A stretch of 64,000 nucleotides of DNA, taken from positions 372,001 through 436,000 of the forward strand of contig LGYU01000009.1 of the NCBI GenBank assembly GCA_001302245.1, written 5' to 3'. The DNA comes from Chitinophagaceae bacterium PMP191F (lineage in GTDB: Bacteria > Bacteroidota > Bacteroidia > Chitinophagales > Chitinophagaceae). Position numbers and translations under genes: made by a program. Shown piece by piece: positions 53,911-63,668 of the stretch. The notes beneath the pieces are model-generated. The model worked only from the letters and a program-made list of their open reading frames with translations, did not search any database and was not told the DNA's origin. Within the stretch, counting starts at the first letter, position 1, and each line of letters opens with the position of its first letter.

Positions 53911-54146
53911 GAGCATTTGATTTAGGTGTTGGCAACGTATGTATCATGCTGCAATTGCAACATTTTCTACTATTAATTTACAAAAAAAAGCGTGCTATTC
54001 AAAATGTGACCGGCAGTGAATTGTTAAAAGTGGTGCAGGGGCTAAAAACGGCTGGTATGGAGAGGTATCAATAATATACAGATATTGATACGTATACGGA
54101 TGACCGAGATAAAATCGGAAAAAACAGGTTGACGGGATTACAATAA

Positions 54147-54176
54147 AAAAGCACAGATCATACAATCTGTGCTTTT
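54147..54176. terminator. Terminator downstream of the E2 gene
   Basis: A perfect 12-bp stem (54147-54158 with 54165-54176), 6-base loop, T run on the minus strand. It ends the E2 transcript. Confidence 0.9.
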
Positions 54177-54197
54177 GACATATAGCAAATGATAATA

Positions 54198-55544
54198 TTA
54201 GAACTCTCTTTCGGGATTGAAATTTTCCAGCTCTTTTGCTACCGCGTTGAGGAAGGTAGCGCCTAATGCTCCGTCAATAATACGGTGGTCGTACGACATT
54301 GACAGGTACATCATGTGCCTGATGGCAATAGAATCGCCCTGGTCAGTTTCAATTACTACTGGTCTCTTTTTAATGGCACCTACAGCCAGGATAGCTACCT
54401 GCGGCTGGTTGATGATGGGAGTACCCATCAGGCTGCCAAAAGTACCTACGTTGGTCAGTGTGAAAGTGCCGCCTTGCGTATCGTCGGGTTTCAGTTTGTT
54501 CTGACGTGCTGCATTGGCCAGTCCGTTCACCTGTTTGGTCAGTCCTACCAGGTTGAGCTGGTCTGCATGCTTAATAACGGGTACAATCAGGTTTCCACTG
54601 GGCAACGCAGTTGCCATACCGATATTGATATCTTTTTTAACGATCAGTTTATCGCCGTCAATACTGCTATTGAGCCAGGGGTATTTTTTGATGCAACGCA
54701 CAATGGCTTCAATGAACAATGGGGTGAATGTAAGCTTTTCACCTTCGCGTTTTTCAAAAGGCTTTTTAGCTTTTTCGCGCCATAGTACCATATTGGTTAC
54801 ATCGGCTTCTGTAAAACTGGTAACATGCGGGCTGGTATGTTTGCTGCGCACCATATGATCTGCGATCAGTTTGCGCATGCGGTCCATTTCCACAATCTCC
54901 ACATTGCCGCCATAATTCACAGGCTCACTTTTCTGTGCTGCGGGTGGTGTATAAGTAGTGGCAACCTGTTGTGTAGCAGGCTGGTGAACAGGAACTGAAC
55001 CGGTAGCCGGTGCATGGCCTGATCTTTTAGCCTGTACATATTGCAGGATATCTTTTTTGGTAACACGGCCTTCAGTGCCGGTACCGGGAATATTTTCCAG
55101 TTCCTGCATATTTACGCCTTCGCTGGCGGCAATATTCAATACCAATGGAGAGTAAAAACGATTTACTGTACCATTATTCTGTGCAGGGGCTGTTTTGTAT
55201 TCTGCTAGGGGTTGCGCAACTGCAGGCTGCTGTTCGTGTGTGTGGACTGCTGTAGCTGCGGGAGCTACTAAAGGTGCTGTGGTTGTGCCGGCAGGTTCTT
55301 CTGTGCCGGTGCGTATGCGGGCAATAACGGCACCTACAGGCACCACATCATTTACGCTGAACAGGATAGCATCTATAACGCCTGCTGCGGTGGAAGGAAC
55401 TTCACTGTCAACCTTGTCGGTTGCAATTTCCAGTACGGTTTCGTCCATTTTCACCGGGTCGCCGGGATTTTTGTGCCACTTCAGAATGGTGGCTTCCATA
55501 ATACTTTCACCCATCTTCGGCATTACCAGATCAACTAAAGCCAT
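54198..55544 (-). CDS. 2-oxo acid dehydrogenase E2 component (dihydrolipoyl acyltransferase)
   Basis: 448 residues. A lipoyl domain (residues 1-78) with the lipoyl Lys in EIATDKVDSEVPS, a Pro/Ala/Thr-rich linker, an E3/E1-binding domain (FYSPLVLNIAASEGVNMQEL, GRVTKKDIL), a second linker, and the catalytic core ending with SYDHRIIDGALG (active His and Asp). It transfers acyl groups to CoA in a 2-oxo acid dehydrogenase complex; sequence resembles the branched-chain/2-oxoglutarate type more than pyruvate. No E1 or E3 gene is adjacent. Confidence 0.93.
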   Translation of the reverse strand: MALVDLVMPKMGESIMEATILKWHKNPGDPVKMDETVLEIATDKVDSEVPSTAAGVIDAILFSVNDVVPVGAVIARIRTGTEEPAGTTTAPLVAPAATAVHTHEQQPAVAQPLAEYKTAPAQNNGTVNRFYSPLVLNIAASEGVNMQELENIPGTGTEGRVTKKDILQYVQAKRSGHAPATGSVPVHQPATQQVATTYTPPAAQKSEPVNYGGNVEIVEMDRMRKLIADHMVRSKHTSPHVTSFTEADVTNMVLWREKAKKPFEKREGEKLTFTPLFIEAIVRCIKKYPWLNSSIDGDKLIVKKDINIGMATALPSGNLIVPVIKHADQLNLVGLTKQVNGLANAARQNKLKPDDTQGGTFTLTNVGTFGSLMGTPIINQPQVAILAVGAIKKRPVVIETDQGDSIAIRHMMYLSMSYDHRIIDGALGATFLNAVAKELENFNPEREF

Positions 55545-55665
55545 AATCAGTTACAGGTTTTGCTCCCGAACGTACCGGGAATAGAATTAGTTAATTTATT
55601 TATCGCCTACAAACTAATATACTATCAGATTGACAATATCTGCTGTTAGCAGGTACCGGAAGTGC

Positions 55666-55673
55666 CAAAGGTA
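55666..55673 (-). promoter_or_regulatory. -7 element of the E2 gene promoter
   Basis: An exact TACCTTTG on the minus strand, about 120 bp upstream of the E2 start. The nearest TTG is 13 bases further upstream, so the -33 match is imperfect. Confidence 0.5.
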
Positions 55674-55707
55674 ATGATTTTACTAACAATCGTTCGCCTA
55701 ACGCGGA

Positions 55708-56964
55708 TTAACTATTTTCTGCAATCAATTTTCGCAGCAGGTCCATTGCATACGAAGCCGTTAAATCGATATTGCGCTGACGATCAAACCGCAATTGTAA
55801 AAATTTGGTATAGGTATGTGTGCGATTACCGGCAGCGATCCATACGGTGCCTACAGGTTTTTCGGGCGTACCGCCGTCGGGTCCCATAATACCGGAAGTG
55901 GCTACTACATAATCAACATTCAACGCTGTCAATGCACCTTGCACCATTTGCTGTACAGTTGCTTCGCTTACTGCGCCGTACTGTTGCAATGTGTTGTGCT
56001 GAACATGCAGCACATTTTCTTTTATTTCGTTGGCATAGCTAACAATACTGCCTTTGTAGTAAGCGCTGGAACCGGGTATGCCGGTGATGAGGTGCGCTAT
56101 GTAGCCGCCTGTACAACTTTCTGCCGTACCCATAGTGCGGTTCTGTGCTTTCAGCAATTGCCCGATGGCCTGCTGCAGGGGAATATCTTCGTCTACCACC
56201 AGCCATTCTTTTACCAATATTTTCAGTTTGGCAAACTCATCGTCCAGGGTCTGGTTCAATACATTATTGTTGGGATCTGAGGCGGTGATGCGCAAACGTA
56301 CCATGCCGTAATTAGGCAGGTAGGCCAGCTTGCAATTGGCTGGTAACTGTTCTTCCCATTGCTGTATAACATCTGCCAGCATAGATTCACCAATGCCGGC
56401 CGTAAGCAATGTACGGTGGGCAATAAAAGGCATGGTGAAATGCTGTTTTAAACGGGGCAGCACTTCTTTCAGCATCAGCCCTTTCATTTCGTGGGGAACA
56501 CCCGGCAGGGATACAAAGATCTTCCCGTCTTTTTCAAACCACATACCCGGTGCCGTACCTCTTTCATTGTGCAATATGGTACATACATCGGGCACTTCGG
56601 CCTGTTTGCGGTTTCGTTCTGTAAAAGGGCGACGGAATACTTTTTCAAAGAGATACTGAACATGGTCCAGCACCTGTTGGTTCACTACCAGTTTGCCACC
56701 AAAATATTCTGCCAGTACCGGTTTGGTAATATCATCGGCAGTGGGTCCCAGCCCACCGGTGATGAGGATAATGGGAACATCGCGACTTTCTTCGTTCAGT
56801 GCACTAACGATCTCTTCTTTGTTATCGCCTACAGAAACCCTGCGTTTCAGCCAGATACCGGCTTTATTGAGTTCCTGTGCCATCCACGCACTGTTGGTAT
56901 CAATAACCTGACCTATCAGCAATTCATCGCCAATAGTGATAATCGTAGCATAAACTTGTTCCAT
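55708..56964 (-). CDS. cinA: CinA family protein (nicotinamide-nucleotide amidase type)
   Basis: 418 residues. The N-terminal COG1058/MoaB-like domain (ATIITIGDELLIGQVIDTNS, ITGGLGPTADDITK) is joined to a C-terminal CinA amidase domain (TMGTAESCTGGYIAHLI with the catalytic Ser, IPGSSAYYKGSIVSYAN). The full two-domain form hydrolyses damaged pyridine nucleotides. 93 bp upstream lies the CNNM-type gene in the same direction. Confidence 0.93.
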   Translation of the reverse strand: MEQVYATIITIGDELLIGQVIDTNSAWMAQELNKAGIWLKRRVSVGDNKEEIVSALNEESRDVPIILITGGLGPTADDITKPVLAEYFGGKLVVNQQVLDHVQYLFEKVFRRPFTERNRKQAEVPDVCTILHNERGTAPGMWFEKDGKIFVSLPGVPHEMKGLMLKEVLPRLKQHFTMPFIAHRTLLTAGIGESMLADVIQQWEEQLPANCKLAYLPNYGMVRLRITASDPNNNVLNQTLDDEFAKLKILVKEWLVVDEDIPLQQAIGQLLKAQNRTMGTAESCTGGYIAHLITGIPGSSAYYKGSIVSYANEIKENVLHVQHNTLQQYGAVSEATVQQMVQGALTALNVDYVVATSGIMGPDGGTPEKPVGTVWIAAGNRTHTYTKFLQLRFDRQRNIDLTASYAMDLLRKLIAENS

Positions 56965-57056
56965 GGTGTTGAAGAAGATGTCTTTATAGCTGTTAGCAAA
57001 AAGAAGAATGGAGGTGATGTGTCTGTATATACCGGTCTGTTACTGGCTGCGAAGGA

Positions 57057-58355
57057 TCACTCGTCGTCCATATTTTCCTTGAGCTCTTCTGAAATATGCA
57101 CCAGCACCTTGTCAATACGCTGGGCATCCATGTCAATAATTTCAAAATGGAAACCCTTCCAGTCCAGCTTATCGCCGGTATGGGGAATACGTTCCAGGCG
57201 ATGCAGGATAAAACCGGCAATGGTATCAAATTCCTGCTCACCTTCGTTCATCCATTCGGTTTTATCGAACCAGCTCAGGAAGTCGTAGAAAGGTATCTGT
57301 GCATCAATCAGGTACGACCCATCTTCACGTTTTACAATTTCGTAATCGTCAATATGGGGCTCAGGCATTTCACCGATCAATGCTTCAAGAATGTCGTTCA
57401 TGGTGATCATTCCCTGCACACTGCCATACTCATCTACTATAAAACAGAAATTCAGACGTTGTTGTTTAAATTTCTCCAGCAATTTGTACGCGGTAATATT
57501 TTCCGGGACAAACAATGCCGGGCGCATGATCTGTTTGAAAAGCGTAAGGTCATTGCTTACATACAGGTCTTTCAGTGATACAATGCCTTTAATATTGTCA
57601 ATATCGCCATCACAAATGGGATATACAGAATGTGGTTCGCGTACTATTTTGTCTTTGATGGACTCTTCGTTGTCATTCAGGTTGAACCAGATGATATCGC
57701 TGCGGTGTGTCATCAGCGAGGTGATATTGCGATCGCCCAGGTGGAATACACGCTCAATGATCTCCTGCTCGGCTTCTTCAATAGAGCCCTGCTCGGTACC
57801 TTCACTGATGATGGCTTTGATATCTTCTTCTGTTACAGAGCTGTCCTGCGAAGGCGTAATATTAAATAATTTGAACAGCAGGTTACTGCTTTTATTCAGC
57901 AGCCATACAAAAGGGTGGGTGAGTTTGGCAAAATACACTACCGGCAATGCTACCAGTCGCGCTATTTTTTCTGCACTCAGCAACCCCAGGCGTTTGGGGA
58001 TCAGTTCGCCCAGTACAATTGACAGGTATGTAACGATCACAACGATCAGGGTAGTGGAAACAGTACTGGCGTACGGTTTCAGTAACGTGATCTTTTCAAC
58101 GTAAGGCTGAAGGTCCTTGCCGAATTTTTCGCCGGAGTACACACCCGTCAGGATAGAAATGAGGGTGATGCCTATCTGAACGGCGGATAAAAAAGTTTCG
58201 GGGTTATTCGCTAATTCCAGGGCTGTTCTTGAACGCTTATCTCCTTTATTGGCCCTGTTTTCCAAACGTGCTTTGCGTGCAGATACCAACGCAATTTCAG
58301 ACATCGTAAATAAACCGTTTAGAAAAATCAGTACCAGTAATATAAATATATCCAT
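57057..58355 (-). CDS. CNNM/CorC-type hemolysin-family membrane protein
   Basis: 432 residues. An N-terminal DUF21 domain with four membrane segments (IFILLVLIFLNGLFTMSEIA is the typical start), two CBS domains (MTHRSDIIWFNLND, FCFIVDEYGSVQGMITMNDIL) and a C-terminal CorC_HlyC FAD-like domain (IDAQIPFYDFLSWF, FDTIAGFILHRL). Relatives export Mg or Co ions or regulate their flux. Old name hemolysin is historical. Confidence 0.93.
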   Translation of the reverse strand: MDIFILLVLIFLNGLFTMSEIALVSARKARLENRANKGDKRSRTALELANNPETFLSAVQIGITLISILTGVYSGEKFGKDLQPYVEKITLLKPYASTVSTTLIVVIVTYLSIVLGELIPKRLGLLSAEKIARLVALPVVYFAKLTHPFVWLLNKSSNLLFKLFNITPSQDSSVTEEDIKAIISEGTEQGSIEEAEQEIIERVFHLGDRNITSLMTHRSDIIWFNLNDNEESIKDKIVREPHSVYPICDGDIDNIKGIVSLKDLYVSNDLTLFKQIMRPALFVPENITAYKLLEKFKQQRLNFCFIVDEYGSVQGMITMNDILEALIGEMPEPHIDDYEIVKREDGSYLIDAQIPFYDFLSWFDKTEWMNEGEQEFDTIAGFILHRLERIPHTGDKLDWKGFHFEIIDMDAQRIDKVLVHISEELKENMDDE

Positions 58356-58381
58356 TTAACCGGTCGGTTTGAATTTTGCAT

Positions 58382-58990
58382 CTAAGATACGGTAAGCAAG
58401 CCGATCTGTTTATGAAACATTTTGGTTATTGCGAAACCAATTCCACTTCCCAGCAGAGCGCCGCAAAATACATCGAAGGGATAATGCACGCCCACATATA
58501 CCTGCGTATAGGCAATGGCTGCCGCCCAAACGATAAAAAGCCACGACCAGCGGCCTATTACAGACCGCAGGGTACTGAACATAAACACGCCCTGGGCAAA
58601 ATAGGTGGTGGCATGCGAAGAGGTAAAACTGGAGCTTTGCGGGCAATAATTAATAAAAAAACGTAATTGACTGGCCACATCTGCATCCTGGCAGGGACGT
58701 ACCCGCATGATGTGTTGTTTAATGATCTGGCTGCTGATAATATCACTCAGGGCGGCGGCCAGCGCCACGCCTATGATCCACCACACGCCTTTTGTCTTAA
58801 AATTGAGAATAACAAACAACATCAGGAACAAATACAGGGGTATCCAGAAAAGGGTTTCCCTTAAATAGGGTAAAACGGTGTCAAATACTACATTTCCCCA
58901 GTTCTGGTTAATGTGTGTGATCAGCCACTTGTCTACAGGCTGAATGTGTTGCCAGAATGTTAATAAGTGGCTTCCGGAATTGAAAATCAT
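58382..58990 (-). CDS. PAP2 family phosphatase
   Basis: 202 residues with about five membrane helices. The three PAP2 motifs are visible: KQHIMRVRPC, SSFTSSHATTYF and TQVYVGVHYPFDVF. Likely an undecaprenyl-pyrophosphate or lipid phosphatase of the inner membrane. 26 bp downstream of the CNNM start, same strand. Confidence 0.88.
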   Translation of the reverse strand: MIFNSGSHLLTFWQHIQPVDKWLITHINQNWGNVVFDTVLPYLRETLFWIPLYLFLMLFVILNFKTKGVWWIIGVALAAALSDIISSQIIKQHIMRVRPCQDADVASQLRFFINYCPQSSSFTSSHATTYFAQGVFMFSTLRSVIGRWSWLFIVWAAAIAYTQVYVGVHYPFDVFCGALLGSGIGFAITKMFHKQIGLLTVS

Positions 58991-59043
58991 AAGTGCAAAA
59001 ATAAATACTATAATTTTAGCGCCTGTTTTATTAAGAAATTGCT

Positions 59044-61020
59044 ATGAAAAAGTTACCTAAGCTCATTCGATGGATAGTATCGGTCGGATTCATTTTTCTT
59101 GTGTTGTTTACCCTGATGCGTATTGGCCTTTTTGCTTTTTTCAGCAGGCAGAACCATAGCCTGGGAGATGTTAAAGATGCTTTTTTTCTGGGGTTAAGAT
59201 ACGATTTACGGATCATATCCCTCATATTAGTCGTAATGTTGATATTGGGCAGCATTACCTGGCTGTCGCCTTTCCGCAGCCGCAGGGCCGGAAATATCTG
59301 GACGGGTGTGTTGGCTGTTGTGACGACCCTGGTATTGCTGTTGTTTATGATTGATTTTGCGCATTATGCCTACCTGGTACAGCGCCTGAATGCCAGTGTG
59401 ATGAACTACCTGAACGACACGGGTATTTCAATGAACATGGTCTGGGAATCGTATCCCGTGATCTGGCTGGCACTGGGACTTATTATTGCAACTGTGTTTA
59501 TAGTGTGGTTGTTCAGGCTTTCTTACCGTCGCATTAGTAACGATGGCACTAAGCCCGTTCGCAGGGTGTGGGTCATTTCATTTATTGTAACATTCCTGGT
59601 AACCGGTTTTTTCATTTTCGGGAAATTTAACCAGTACCCCCTTCGCTGGAGCGACGCTTTTAACCTGGGTAGTGATTACAAAGCCAACCTGGCCCTGAAC
59701 CCGTTTGAATCTTTTTTCAATACGTTGAAATTCCGCCACAGTGGTTATGACGAGCAGAAAGTAAAGGATGGTTATACGGTACTGGCACCTTATTATAATC
59801 TGCCGGCATCGGGGGAGGCCAGTCTCAACTACACCCGCATAGTTGCTCCCAAAACTGGCAGCATCAATACCAAACCCAATATTGTGCTGGTGATCTGCGA
59901 ATCGTTCAGCGCTTACAAAAGTTCCATGTGGGGCAATCCTTTGGGCACCACACCGTTTATGGACACACTTTGTAAAAACGGTATTTTTTTTGACCGCTGC
60001 TTTACTCCTACCTACGGTACAGCACGTGGGGTATGGGCTACCATTACGGGCACTCCTGATGTGGAAACGCCTACCACTGCCAGCCGTAATCCGCTGGCTG
60101 TAGATCAGCATACTATCATCAACAATTTTGAAGGGTATGAAAAGTTCTACTTTATCGGCGGCAGCTCTAGTTGGGCCAATATCCGCGGATTGCTGAAGAA
60201 CAATATTCGCAACCTGAACCTGTACGAAGGAGGTGATTATAAAGCTTCTGCCATTGATGTATGGGGTATCAGCGATAAAAATCTTTTCCTGGAATCGAAT
60301 GGTGTGCTGGCTCAACAGCAGAAGCCCTTCTTTGCTGTTATTCAAACGGCTGATAACCATCGTCCATATACCATCCCGGAAGAAGACAGGGCCGAGTTTA
60401 GCATCAAAAAAATGCCGAAAGATTCTTTGCGTAAATATGGGTTTGAGTCAGAAGATGAAATGAATGCCTTCCGCTATACGGATTTCTGTTTCCGCAAATT
60501 CATCGAGGCAGCTAAGAAGGAGAAGTATTTTGACAATACCATTTTTGTGTTTATTGGTGATCATGGTATTCCCGGGGATGCAGGGAATATGTTTCCCAAA
60601 GCATGGACTGCACAAAAGCTTACTGCAGAACACGTGCCCCTGGTATTCTATTCGCCGGCATTGTTGCAGCCACGCAGATGGGATGTGCCCTGTTCGCAGG
60701 TGGATGTATTGCCTACCATTGCAGGTTTGTGTAATATACAATACACCAATTCTACATTGGGAAGAGATATACTGGATTCCGCTACCCGTCACTTTGCGTT
60801 TATATTCGATCCGGATTTCAGCATCACCGGTGTGGTGCAGGGAAATTATTTTTACAGACGTCAATACACTACCAATAAAGAAGAACTGGTTTCGGTAGTT
60901 GATAACAGTATACCTGACAAAGACTCTACGGCAGTACAGCGACAGGAGATGAAAAAACTTACTGATGCTTTATTTGAAACTGCGAAGTATATGATACTGC
61001 ATAATAAAAAGGATAAATAA
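59044..61020 (+). CDS. LTA-synthase-family sulfatase (membrane phosphoglycerol/phosphoethanolamine transferase-like)
   Basis: 658 residues. Five N-terminal membrane helices (to about residue 205), then an extracytoplasmic sulfatase-fold domain. Metal and nucleophile sites are IVLVICESFSAYKSS, the Thr in FTPTYGTARGVWATI and FIGDHGIPGDAG. Family members move phosphoglycerol or phosphoethanolamine to envelope glycans. Convergent with the methyltransferase gene. Confidence 0.9.
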   Translation: MKKLPKLIRWIVSVGFIFLVLFTLMRIGLFAFFSRQNHSLGDVKDAFFLGLRYDLRIISLILVVMLILGSITWLSPFRSRRAGNIWTGVLAVVTTLVLLLFMIDFAHYAYLVQRLNASVMNYLNDTGISMNMVWESYPVIWLALGLIIATVFIVWLFRLSYRRISNDGTKPVRRVWVISFIVTFLVTGFFIFGKFNQYPLRWSDAFNLGSDYKANLALNPFESFFNTLKFRHSGYDEQKVKDGYTVLAPYYNLPASGEASLNYTRIVAPKTGSINTKPNIVLVICESFSAYKSSMWGNPLGTTPFMDTLCKNGIFFDRCFTPTYGTARGVWATITGTPDVETPTTASRNPLAVDQHTIINNFEGYEKFYFIGGSSSWANIRGLLKNNIRNLNLYEGGDYKASAIDVWGISDKNLFLESNGVLAQQQKPFFAVIQTADNHRPYTIPEEDRAEFSIKKMPKDSLRKYGFESEDEMNAFRYTDFCFRKFIEAAKKEKYFDNTIFVFIGDHGIPGDAGNMFPKAWTAQKLTAEHVPLVFYSPALLQPRRWDVPCSQVDVLPTIAGLCNIQYTNSTLGRDILDSATRHFAFIFDPDFSITGVVQGNYFYRRQYTTNKEELVSVVDNSIPDKDSTAVQRQEMKKLTDALFETAKYMILHNKKDK

Positions 61021-61034
61021 GAATTAAGACACAG

Positions 61035-61135
61035 TTTTAAGGTGCAGGATTCAAGGTGCAAGGCGTTGTATGTGCAGCATGCTTTTGTTTGATTAGCATT
61101 TTGCCGGTGCAGCGCCTTACACTTTGTGCTTTAAA
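61035..61135. repeat. Inverted repeat, AAGGTGCAAGG family, between convergent genes
   Basis: Left words TTTTAAGGTGCAGG and TTCAAGGTGCAAGGCG (61035-61066), right words GCGCCTTACACTTTGTGC and TTTAAA (61112-61135). The arms are imperfectly complementary and could form a long hairpin between two 3' ends. Confidence 0.65.
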
Positions 61136-61145
61136 TTATTTGAAT

Positions 61146-61892
61146 CTATACTTTCTTCGCGATCAGGATCAGGCGGGGAGACTTTTTGATATCATAGGTG
61201 TTGAAATGATAGTCGCCAAAAACTTCCTGGATCTGTAAACCGTGGAAAGAGAACATGTCGTTGAAATCACCCAGTGAAAATTTAGCAACCCGCTCTACGT
61301 GTTCAATAGGAACTTCAAGATTGTCGTCTTCCACTTCTATTTTTTTATAGAAATAATCTTCATCAAACCACTTGGTGATATAGTAGTTGATGTTGTCAAC
61401 TTCCTTTTCCTGTTTGTGTACGAGGTGATCTTCGGCATAGTGTACATTCAGGTAATCCAGTACAAGTGTTCCTTGCGGACGTAAAGCGTTGGCAATAGTG
61501 CGGATGGCATTGTAATGCTCACGTTCCGTTCTGAAATATCCGAAGCTGGTGAAGAAATTGAAAGCGTACTCAAAATAATTTACACGAAAAGGCAGCCGCA
61601 TATCGTGCTGAAAAAACTGCAGATGTTCATGCGCACTTTGCTGTGCAAAGGCAATGCTATCGAATGAAAGATCAATACCTGTAACATCGAAACCATGCGA
61701 AGCCAGGAAGCGGGAATGCCGGCCTTTACCGCAGGCTACATCCAGCATGGTAGCGCCGGGCTGCGGATGTAAATGCTGAATCAATCCTTCGATAAAATCT
61801 GCGGCTTCCTGTTCGTCTCTTTCAAAATACAATTTGTGGTAATAGGGAGAATTAAACCAATCTCTGAACCAGTTCGATGCGACAATGGCCAT
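61146..61892 (-). CDS. Class I SAM-dependent methyltransferase
   Basis: 248 residues from the ATG at 61892; an in-frame ATG 8 codons upstream is less likely. Motif I is TMLDVACGKGRHSRFLA, followed by VTGIDLSFDSIAFA, DMRLPF and NALRPQGTLVLDYLN, as in small-molecule methyltransferases of Bacteroidota. Substrate unknown. Cytoplasmic. Confidence 0.9.
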   Translation of the reverse strand: MAIVASNWFRDWFNSPYYHKLYFERDEQEAADFIEGLIQHLHPQPGATMLDVACGKGRHSRFLASHGFDVTGIDLSFDSIAFAQQSAHEHLQFFQHDMRLPFRVNYFEYAFNFFTSFGYFRTEREHYNAIRTIANALRPQGTLVLDYLNVHYAEDHLVHKQEKEVDNINYYITKWFDEDYFYKKIEVEDDNLEVPIEHVERVAKFSLGDFNDMFSFHGLQIQEVFGDYHFNTYDIKKSPRLILIAKKV

Positions 61893-62100
61893 ACTAATGA
61901 AAAATATTTTGGGCAAAATTACATGACGAACTGTATCCGCAACCGGTTGTATATTGATTGTTAATATCTAATGAATAACAAACTTATCTTTGGCATTTTA
62001 GTTGAGGTTAAATAAATATTCATCTTCATATTCAAATCTTTTTTAATTTCCGGTCCCGTTTTTACGATCCCATCCTGTAAAATACCCTAAAGTGGTAATT

Positions 62101-62128
62101 TTTGTTGTTCGTCAAACCTATATTTTTG
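62101..62128 (+). promoter_or_regulatory. Promoter of the glmM-type gene
   Basis: TTTG at 62101-62104, a 16-base spacer and TATTTTTG (exact TAnnTTTG) at 62121-62128. The leader to the GTG start is about 20 nt and carries GAGGG as a possible Shine-Dalgarno sequence. Confidence 0.65.
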
Positions 62129-62153
62129 AACAGACTAAACTGAGGGAACTTCT

Positions 62154-63533
62154 GTGGCATTGATTAAAAGTATATCAGGCATCCGGGGAACAATCGGTGG
62201 GCTGCCAGGTGATAACCTTACACCCCTTGACATTGTAAAATTTGCAGCTGCTTATGGTAGCTGGATACTGGAAAAGGGAAATAATCGCAAAATTGTTATT
62301 GGTCGTGATGGACGTATCAGCGGCGCCATGGTTCAGCAACTGGTGGTGAATACACTCATCGGTTTGGGCATTGATGTGGTAGATGTTGGCTTATCCACTA
62401 CGCCTACTGTAGAACTGGCTGTAGTATGGGAAAAAGCAGCGGGTGGTATCATTATTACAGCCAGTCATAATCCCCGTGAATGGAATGCGTTGAAACTACT
62501 CAACGAACAGGGTGAGTTTATCAGCGGTGAAGATGGTGCCATAGTGCTGGAAAAGGCACAGAAAGATGACTTTTCTTTTACCGGTGTTGAAAAGCTGGGT
62601 ACTTACGCTACCAACGATACTTATCTGCAACAGCATATTGATACCATCGTTCAATATCCGCTGGTGGAAGTGGAAACTATTAAAAAGAAACAATACAAAG
62701 CCGTGGTAGATGTGGTTAACTCTACCGGAGCCTTATGTATACCGGCATTGTTAAAGGCATTGGGTGTGGAAGACGTGATTGTACTGAATGGAGAAGTGAA
62801 TGGTCGCTTTGCACACAACCCCGAGCCATTGCCGGAAAACCTGACCGAACTGAGTGCTGCTGTACGTGCGCACAAAGCTGATATCGGTATTGCTGTAGAT
62901 CCGGATGTAGACCGTCTTTGTTTTGTTTGTGAAGATGGCAGCATGTTTGGTGAAGAATATACCCTGGTAGCAGTTGCTGATTATGTACTGAGCCGCAGGC
63001 CCGGTAATACGGTAAGTAATATGAGCAGCACCAAGGCGCTGAAAGAGATCACCCTGAAACATGGTGGTCAGTATTTTCCATCTGCAGTAGGAGAAGTGAA
63101 CGTGGTGCAGAAAATGAAAGCTGTACAGGCTGTGATCGGTGGCGAAGGCAACGGCGGTATCATTGTACCCGATCTGCACTATGGCAGGGATGCACTGATC
63201 GGTATCGGTTTGTTCCTGAGTTCACTGGCCTCTCATAAAAATGGCATGCGTTCTTTCCGTGCAAAATATCCTGACTACTTTATTTCCAAGAATAAAATAG
63301 AACTGGAAAAAGGCATTGATGTACGCGGCATTTTTGAAAAAATTAAAAAGAAGTACCGCAACCAGCCGGTGAATAATGAAGACGGACTGAAAATTGAGTT
63401 TGATTCAGACTGGGTACACCTGCGTACTTCCAACACAGAACCTATTATCAGGATCTATGCGGAAAGTAATTTTGAAACCACTGCCAATAACATAGCTCAC
63501 CGCCTGATGCAGGATATCCGGGAGTTTATGTAA
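62154..63533 (+). CDS. glmM: Phosphoglucosamine mutase / phosphohexomutase
   Basis: 459 residues starting at GTG, with GAGGG 8 bases upstream. SGIRGTIGG, the phosphoserine loop IITASHNPREWNALK, the metal loop DPDVDRLCF, the sugar loop GEGNGGII and the C-terminal phosphate loop RTSNTEPIIRIYAE are all present. It interconverts hexose-6- and hexose-1-phosphates; GlmM (for UDP-GlcNAc) is the likeliest, but phosphomannomutase is possible. Confidence 0.88.
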   Translation: MALIKSISGIRGTIGGLPGDNLTPLDIVKFAAAYGSWILEKGNNRKIVIGRDGRISGAMVQQLVVNTLIGLGIDVVDVGLSTTPTVELAVVWEKAAGGIIITASHNPREWNALKLLNEQGEFISGEDGAIVLEKAQKDDFSFTGVEKLGTYATNDTYLQQHIDTIVQYPLVEVETIKKKQYKAVVDVVNSTGALCIPALLKALGVEDVIVLNGEVNGRFAHNPEPLPENLTELSAAVRAHKADIGIAVDPDVDRLCFVCEDGSMFGEEYTLVAVADYVLSRRPGNTVSNMSSTKALKEITLKHGGQYFPSAVGEVNVVQKMKAVQAVIGGEGNGGIIVPDLHYGRDALIGIGLFLSSLASHKNGMRSFRAKYPDYFISKNKIELEKGIDVRGIFEKIKKKYRNQPVNNEDGLKIEFDSDWVHLRTSNTEPIIRIYAESNFETTANNIAHRLMQDIREFM

Positions 63534-63626
63534 GCTGTCATTGGCACATGACTTTACGCTGGTTGGCCGGTATTTATCTTGTATCGTTAAAAAAGCGCCG
63601 GTTTAAAAATATTTTCTGAATTTTGC

Positions 63627-63656
63627 GGCTCCGCTTACGGCGGAGCCTTTTATTTT
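63627..63656 (+). terminator. Terminator-like hairpin before the cysteine desulfurase gene
   Basis: An 8-bp GC-rich stem (63627-63634 with 63640-63647) followed by TTTTATTTT. It ends about 13 bp before the next ATG, so it may end glmM transcripts and also sit in the leader of the next gene. Confidence 0.7.
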
Positions 63657-63668
63657 AAAACCGATGTA

